In this document: positions 24,138 to 28,284 of the stretch, one piece after another
Layout: each line of letters starts with the position of its first letter
How positions within the stretch are numbered: the stretch's first letter is position 1
Source of the DNA: Firmicutes bacterium UBA3553
Lineage (GTDB): Bacteria; Bacillota; Clostridia; Tissierellales; Sedimentibacteraceae
Length of the DNA stretch: 28,284 bases
Direction of reading: 5' to 3'
NCBI GenBank assembly: GCA_002381185.1
Contig: DFOA01000031.1
Coordinates: 192,892-221,175 of the forward strand
Position numbers and translations under genes: made by a program
The notes under the pieces: generated by a model
Database searches by the model: none
Told to the model about the DNA's origin: nothing
Seen by the model: the letters and a program-made list of their open reading frames with translations, nothing else

Positions 24138-24770
24138 CTATTCATGGGTTCTGCGCTCTTTTTTGAGCCTTTTCACCACAGAGGAATATTTTATAGCCGG
24201 AAATATGAATAATACAGTAAGAATTCCGACAACTATTCTGACCATGTGTAACCATACGGCAGATTCAATTGTGAAACCATATGGTATGAATGTTATGACA
24301 AAAAACGCAAGCAGGCACAGAGTGACCCAAAAGTATGCATTACGGAATGCACGATAGCTTGATATTAAATCATCTAAATTCGTATGAAGCTTAAAGGGAT
24401 TTCCATCTCTTTTTTTCTCAACTATTAATAGTTCCTTATTGAAGGCACCGGGTGAAGTCGCAATCTGCCCCATACCTTTTGCATAAGGTCTCAACTTTAT
24501 TTTACCAATAGAAAAATTAAGGTTAATGTTTTTGGTAAACGTGCGTAAGCCCATACTTTCAAGGAATTGTCTATAATCCTTTGATTTTGAATAAGATTTA
24601 TCCGCAACAAACTCAACGGCATACTCATATTCATTAGGATTACAGCTTTCAAACACATAGGACAATTTACCGCATCTTTTCAGCCGATAGCCTTTTTCTG
24701 CCATCTTATTCAGCCATTTTTCCTGTTCTTCCATGAAATCAAAGAAATAGTGAAAAACTGTTTTTGTCAT
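24138..24770 (-). CDS. DUF2812 membrane protein
   Basis: 210-residue protein. N-terminal cytoplasmic region (1-140) with MTKTVFHYFFDFMEEQEKWLNKMAEKGYRL, typical of DUF2812, followed by two membrane helices (about 144-165 and 173-193) and a basic tail. The ATG at 24770, with AGGAGG 9-10 nt upstream, overlaps the padR stop as ATGA. PadR plus DUF2812 is a common Firmicutes pair in which the regulator controls the pair; the membrane protein's task is unknown. Confidence 0.85.
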   Translation of the reverse strand: MTKTVFHYFFDFMEEQEKWLNKMAEKGYRLKRCGKLSYVFESCNPNEYEYAVEFVADKSYSKSKDYRQFLESMGLRTFTKNINLNFSIGKIKLRPYAKGMGQIATSPGAFNKELLIVEKKRDGNPFKLHTNLDDLISSYRAFRNAYFWVTLCLLAFFVITFIPYGFTIESAVWLHMVRIVVGILTVLFIFPAIKYSSVVKRLKKERRTHE

Positions 24771-25096
24771 ACTATTTCGCCTCCTATAATAGTTACGGCT
24801 AATCGCCACACTTCTTCGAGCCGCTTTAATTCTTCTTCTGCAGTTTTTTTCCCCAGTTCAGTAATGATATACTCTTTTTTATTTCCGCTGCATTCATTAC
24901 CTATTGGCATAATCCATTGTTTCTTTAACAAAGTATTTATTGCTCCGTATAGCGTTCCTGCTCCTAAAATAACTCTTCCATTCGTTTCCTTTTCGATAAA
25001 CTGCATAATTCCATAACCGTGATTTGGTTTATAAACAGCTAAAAGAACAAGAAAGGTTGTTTCAGTGAGCGCACCGCCTTTGATATTGTCTCTAAT
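24767..25096 (-). CDS. PadR-family transcriptional regulator, ATT start
   Basis: Winged-helix repressor. A conventional ATG at 25006 gives only 79 residues and cuts off the first DNA-binding helix. Reading on upstream in frame gives RDNIKGGALTETTFLVLLAV, then YKPNHGYGI, exactly the PadR N-terminus, and it starts at ATT (25096) right after an in-frame TAA. No ATG, GTG or TTG occurs in those 30 codons. GAGGTGA lies 5 nt before the ATT, so ATT is probably the start and the protein has 109 residues, the normal PadR length. Later motifs are GAGTLYGAINTLLKK and KKEYIITELGKK. It overlaps the DUF2812 gene by 4 bp. A large inverted repeat over its promoter suggests self-repression. Confidence 0.8.
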   Translation of the reverse strand: MRDNIKGGALTETTFLVLLAVYKPNHGYGIMQFIEKETNGRVILGAGTLYGAINTLLKKQWIMPIGNECSGNKKEYIITELGKKTAEEELKRLEEVWRLAVTIIGGEIV

Positions 25097-25101
25097 TTAA
25101 A

Positions 25102-25108
25102 TCACCTC
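25102..25108 (-). promoter_or_regulatory. Ribosome binding site supporting the ATT start of padR
   Basis: GAGGTGA, seven bases complementary to the 16S tail, 5 nt before ATT at 25096. The nearest ATG is 90 nt further on and has no such box. Confidence 0.7.
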
Positions 25109-25113
25109 AATTA

Positions 25114-25158
25114 TTATTACGTTTAGTGTAATACACACTATATCACTAAACGTAATAA
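25114..25158. promoter_or_regulatory. 15-bp inverted repeat over the padR promoter (probable operator)
   Basis: Arms 25114-25128 and 25144-25158 are perfect complements, TTATTACGTTTAGTG and CACTAAACGTAATAA, 15 bp apart. An inner repeat TAGTGT/ACACTA lies at 25124-25140. The whole covers the spacer, -10 and start of the padR promoter, as expected of an autoregulatory site. Confidence 0.65.
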
Positions 25159-25165
25159 CTGTCAA
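25137..25165 (-). promoter_or_regulatory. Sigma-A promoter of padR-DUF2812
   Basis: Consensus -35 TTGACA (25165-25160), 17-bp spacer, -10 TATAGT (25142-25137); start near 25130 gives a leader of about 34 nt to the ATT. Confidence 0.8.
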
Positions 25166-25198
25166 GAATTTTTTTTGATTGTTTTTTATTCTTCACAC

Positions 25199-25228
25199 AA
25201 AAAAAGAATGACGGTGTCATTCTTTTTT
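25199..25228 (-). terminator. Terminator of the M42 operon (bidirectional form)
   Basis: GAATGAC (25206-25212), loop GGT, GTCATTC (25216-25222), flanked by A-run and T-run so it works in either direction; 7 bp past the last peptidase stop. Confidence 0.9.
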
Positions 25229-25234
25229 ATAAAT

Positions 25235-26221
25235 TTATTTTGCAGCTACTGCTTGAACTAATTTAATGCATTCTATTACGTCAGATTTGCTGAATATTTC
25301 TCCTGATGAATGAATATTTCTTGTTGGAATGGAAATTGCGCCGCTTGGTACTCCTTCTCTTGATAGATGGAGTGGTCCAGCGTCTGTTCCTCCGAACTCA
25401 AGAACTTCATACTGATATTTTATGTTGTTTTCAACTGCTAAACTTGTTAAAAGATCTTTTACTTCAGGATGAGCGATAATGGATTTATCCATTATTTTGA
25501 TAGCTGCTCCATCTCCAAGTTTCACATCCATTTTTACTCCATCTTCCGTATCTCCTGTAGCTGTAACATCAACTGCAATTGCCAGGTCGGGATTTATGCT
25601 GTAGCCTGCCGTTTTAGCTCCTCTGCAGCCGACTTCTTCCTGAACTGAAAATACATAGTAGACGTCATTTTCTGTGGAAGGGTGGCTTTTCAGGGCTTCT
25701 ATCAGGATATAGCATCCAATTCTGTCATCAGCAGCTTTGCATATTACACAGTCTTCAGTTTCGTAATACTGAGATTGAAATACACACATGTCACCGACTT
25801 TAAAGTTGTTTTTAACGAAGTCTTTAGAAGTAGACGCAACATCAAGAAAGAGCTTGCTCATTGTAACTTTTTCTTTATCATTTATTTCTTCTGAGCATAT
25901 AATGCCTTCTAATCCGTTGTCAAACACCATGTGAAGTCCTATGATCTCTTTTGCATGTATTCCTCCAACATTTGAAAACCTGAGGAATCCTTTTTCATCA
26001 ACATGAGTGATTATCAGACCAATTTGGTCCATATGTGCTGAAAAAAGTACTTTCTTACCGGTGCCCTTTTTTCTTGCAATTACATTTCCAAGCACATCGA
26101 TGTTAATTTCGTCGGCATAATCTTTTATTTCATTTATAATCATTTCACGAATATTTTTTTCTCTTCCTGATGGAGAAAAACAATCCGATAATTTTTTCAT
26201 TAATTCACTGTTATAATTCAT
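25235..26221 (-). CDS. M42 family metallo-aminopeptidase (third of three)
   Basis: 328-residue cytosolic enzyme of the M42 (FrvX/TET) family, which trims N-terminal residues from peptides in large tetrahedral assemblies using two metal ions. Motifs: His63-Asp65 in SAHMDQIG, ADDRIG, catalytic EE in SVQEEVGCRG, AVDVTATGDT and the C-terminal NIHSSGE. All metal ligands appear present. AAAGGGG lies before the ATG, only 1 nt after the stop of the preceding gene. It ends at a strong terminator. It differs enough from its two neighbours to be a true paralogue. Confidence 0.92.
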   Translation of the reverse strand: MNYNSELMKKLSDCFSPSGREKNIREMIINEIKDYADEINIDVLGNVIARKKGTGKKVLFSAHMDQIGLIITHVDEKGFLRFSNVGGIHAKEIIGLHMVFDNGLEGIICSEEINDKEKVTMSKLFLDVASTSKDFVKNNFKVGDMCVFQSQYYETEDCVICKAADDRIGCYILIEALKSHPSTENDVYYVFSVQEEVGCRGAKTAGYSINPDLAIAVDVTATGDTEDGVKMDVKLGDGAAIKIMDKSIIAHPEVKDLLTSLAVENNIKYQYEVLEFGGTDAGPLHLSREGVPSGAISIPTRNIHSSGEIFSKSDVIECIKLVQAVAAK

Positions 26222-26222
26222 T

Positions 26223-27236
26223 TTATTCCCCTTTCTGATTCTCTAATATCACAGCTTTTGTTAAGCTTACTACACTGTTATAATCATTTTTGCTGGCAAC
26301 ATTTACCGATGAGTGAATGTATCTGCATGGAATTGAAATAGCCACTGCCTTGGCTCCTTCTTTTGTCTTATGGATAGGCCCTGCGTCATTGCCTCCTGCA
26401 GAAGAAGTCCTGAACTGATAAGGAATGTTGTTTACCTTAGCAATATTTTCTACCTTTCTGACTTCCTCAATATCATACAATGTTGAATTATCCATAAGAG
26501 ACAATGCAGCTCCCTTACCGATTAATGTTGCTTTAGAATGGTCCTTGACTTCCGGCATATCAGCACATACAGTTCCTTCTAACACTATGGCGTATGTTGG
26601 TTCTAACGCATATGCGGCTGTCTGAGCGCCTCTGCATCCAACCTCTTCCATTACAGTAAATACACCGTAGAAATCAGCATCAAGCTTCATGCTCAATAAT
26701 TCTAATAAAGCGCTGCAGCCTGCACGGTCATCCAGTGCCTTTGCTTTTATTAAATTATCCCCGAATTCAACATAATCACTTTTGAATGTTACATAGTCTC
26801 CTATACTTACCAGCTTTTCTGTTTCTGATTTTGAATAAGTTCCTATATCTATATAAAGTTTATCAATCGGAATGGATTTTCCCCTTTCTTCATCACTCAT
26901 TAAATGGACTGCTTTTGATCCTATTACGCCCGGAATTTTATTTTCTCCCACCAAAACAACCTTGGAGTTCAAAACTCTTTGGTCAATGCCTCCCACAGCC
27001 TGAAATTTAATAAAGCCGTCCGAATCAATATGAGAAACAATCAACCCTACTTCATCCATGTGAGCGGCAATCATGATTGTTTTATTTTTTCTTCCTTTGT
27101 TATGAGCAATTACGTTGCCTAATTTATCAACATAATACTCACAGCCTATTTCACTTAATTTATTTTTTATGTAATTTCTTACTTCATATTCGCAACCTGA
27201 TACGCCGGAAAGTTCAGTTAATTCTTTTAAAAACAT
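26223..27236 (-). CDS. M42 family metallo-aminopeptidase (second of three)
   Basis: 337 residues. His59-Asp61 in AAHMDEVG, ALDDRAG, the catalytic pair in TVMEEVGCRG, and YIHSSVN are kept. At the fourth metal-ligand site, where the downstream paralogue has VDVT, this one has LEGT, so Glu replaces Asp; this is a known variation in the family as far as I recall, and could affect metal choice or specificity. GGAGG lies 7 nt before the ATG. It overlaps the first gene by 10 bp and ends 1 nt before the third, so all three are cotranscribed. Confidence 0.92.
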   Translation of the reverse strand: MFLKELTELSGVSGCEYEVRNYIKNKLSEIGCEYYVDKLGNVIAHNKGRKNKTIMIAAHMDEVGLIVSHIDSDGFIKFQAVGGIDQRVLNSKVVLVGENKIPGVIGSKAVHLMSDEERGKSIPIDKLYIDIGTYSKSETEKLVSIGDYVTFKSDYVEFGDNLIKAKALDDRAGCSALLELLSMKLDADFYGVFTVMEEVGCRGAQTAAYALEPTYAIVLEGTVCADMPEVKDHSKATLIGKGAALSLMDNSTLYDIEEVRKVENIAKVNNIPYQFRTSSAGGNDAGPIHKTKEGAKAVAISIPCRYIHSSVNVASKNDYNSVVSLTKAVILENQKGE

Positions 27237-28267
27237 AATATTTCCTCCAAATCAGAATTATCCAGTTCGTTTATGAAACGAGCTATTGCTTTGCCTGTTA
27301 TTTCAACGTCCCTGATGTCTATTGTTTCAACAGACGTATGCATGTACCTGAGGGGGATTGACAATAAAATACACGGTACGCCTTCTCTGTTTATTTGAAC
27401 AGCCTCTGTGTCTGTTCCCGTCTTGGAAGGTGATGATTCATACTGCATTGGATAATTGTATGCTTTACATACCTCTATGAATTTTTTTGTGAGTTTTGGA
27501 TTTAATCTCCCTCCAAAAGCAACTATAGGCCCTTTGCCCAATTCACATATTTCGGGAGGCATACCAGGAGCCATTCCAAAATCCACATCAAGTACAATTC
27601 CTATATCCGGATTAATTTTGTAGCTTGCTGTGGTTGAACCTCTGTAGCCTGTTTCTTCCTGAGCTGTTGCAGCATAATAAATATTGCTTTTATGAGAAAG
27701 CTTCTTTAATTCTTTTGCTGTTTCAAGCATTACTGCAACACATGCCCTGTCATCCAGAGCTTTTGCACTAACCACATTTCCCTGCAGGGATACAGGTTCC
27801 CTTTTTACAGTTGCAATATCTCCGACTCTCACCAGCTTTTCAAGCTTTTCCTTTGAATATCCTGTGTCGATGTACAGGTCTTTTAATTTTAATGCGTTGC
27901 CTCTTTCCTCCTCAGGAGTTACATGAGGGGGTTTAATACCTATTACTCCAAAGACATCTTCTCTGCCGTATACTGTTACTTCCTGTGCAACCAATGATGC
28001 GGGGTTAATTCCTCCTACGGATGTGAAACTTAGAAATCCGTTGTCTAATATTTTTGTAACCATTAAACCGATTTCATCTATATGTGCAGCCAGCATTATT
28101 TTTGTTTTATTAATGCCATCTTGTTTGAATATGTAACTTCCAACCTTATCTTTTTCACATGAATCTGTATAAGGCTCAAAATATTTTTTTAATATATCGC
28201 CGTTTATATGTTCAAATCCGGAAACAAAATGGTTTGAGCATACTTCAAACAGAAATTCTTTAATCAT
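27227..28267 (-). CDS. M42 family metallo-aminopeptidase (first of three)
   Basis: 346 residues. His62-Asp64 in AAHIDEIG, ALDDRA, the catalytic pair in AQEETGYRG, LDVDFG and the C-terminal YMHTSVE match the family. It is the most divergent of the three in the catalytic surroundings (EETGYRG against EEVGCRG). AAGGTGG lies about 10 nt before the ATG. The promoter of this operon is outside the window. Three different M42 proteins could give mixed or separate TET particles with different amino-acid preferences, in line with a peptide-using lifestyle. Confidence 0.9.
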   Translation of the reverse strand: MIKEFLFEVCSNHFVSGFEHINGDILKKYFEPYTDSCEKDKVGSYIFKQDGINKTKIMLAAHIDEIGLMVTKILDNGFLSFTSVGGINPASLVAQEVTVYGREDVFGVIGIKPPHVTPEEERGNALKLKDLYIDTGYSKEKLEKLVRVGDIATVKREPVSLQGNVVSAKALDDRACVAVMLETAKELKKLSHKSNIYYAATAQEETGYRGSTTASYKINPDIGIVLDVDFGMAPGMPPEICELGKGPIVAFGGRLNPKLTKKFIEVCKAYNYPMQYESSPSKTGTDTEAVQINREGVPCILLSIPLRYMHTSVETIDIRDVEITGKAIARFINELDNSDLEEILCF

Positions 28268-28284
28268 GATTATAAAACCACCTT

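Overview
The window is AT-rich DNA with strong AGGAGG-type ribosome binding sites. All 29 coding regions I can support lie on the minus strand, so the genes read from right to left. The gene content points to an anaerobic, amino-acid or organic-acid fermenting member of the Clostridia/Tissierellia (a Sedimentibacter-like organism is a guess from gene content, not a match). Indicators are 2-hydroxyacyl-CoA dehydratase-type activase proteins, a short-chain fatty acid transporter, a RIC di-iron repair protein and a clostridial ECF sigma/anti-sigma pair. I found no tRNA, rRNA, CRISPR, phage or insertion-sequence features.

Reading in transcription order from the right edge: (1) 28267-25235, three overlapping or abutting M42 metallo-aminopeptidase genes ending at a strong terminator. 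(2) 25165-24138, a PadR regulator (apparently starting at a rare ATT codon) overlapping a DUF2812 membrane-protein gene, with a 15-bp inverted repeat over its own promoter. (3) 24038-23238, a stand-alone QueG-like Fe-S protein. (4) 23080-21558, an ECF sigma factor and zinc-finger anti-sigma factor. (5) 21306-17236, a methyltransferase, a Rid-superfamily protein, a TIGR04076 protein and three GNAT genes carrying four GNAT domains. (6) 17181-12847, an operon of DUF6054, a PstS-like lipoprotein and a 1003-residue lipoprotein with two RsiV-like (DUF3298-type) units, preceded by an ECF-style promoter. (7) 12748-8087, a GNAT, a dual CDGSH Fe-S protein, a Nim-like flavin protein, AtoE, a RIC protein and a beta-carbonic anhydrase. 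The RIC promoter has an FNR-type site centred at about -41.5. (8) 8036-3066, a sensor kinase with a solute-binding sensory domain, its sigma-54 response regulator, and an NhaC-family antiporter. The antiporter has an excellent sigma-54 promoter with palindromic candidate enhancer sites. (9) 2989-42, three overlapping genes: two paralogous DUF2229 (2-hydroxyacyl-CoA dehydratase-like) proteins and an Fe-S ATPase activase.

The most interesting systems are the DUF6054/PstS-like/tandem-RsiV-like lipoprotein operon (a candidate envelope-sensing module), the kinase/sigma-54/NhaC circuit, the split activase/DUF2229 trio, and the ATT-initiated, apparently self-repressed padR gene. Functions are assigned from motifs and family resemblance read by eye; no database search was run.
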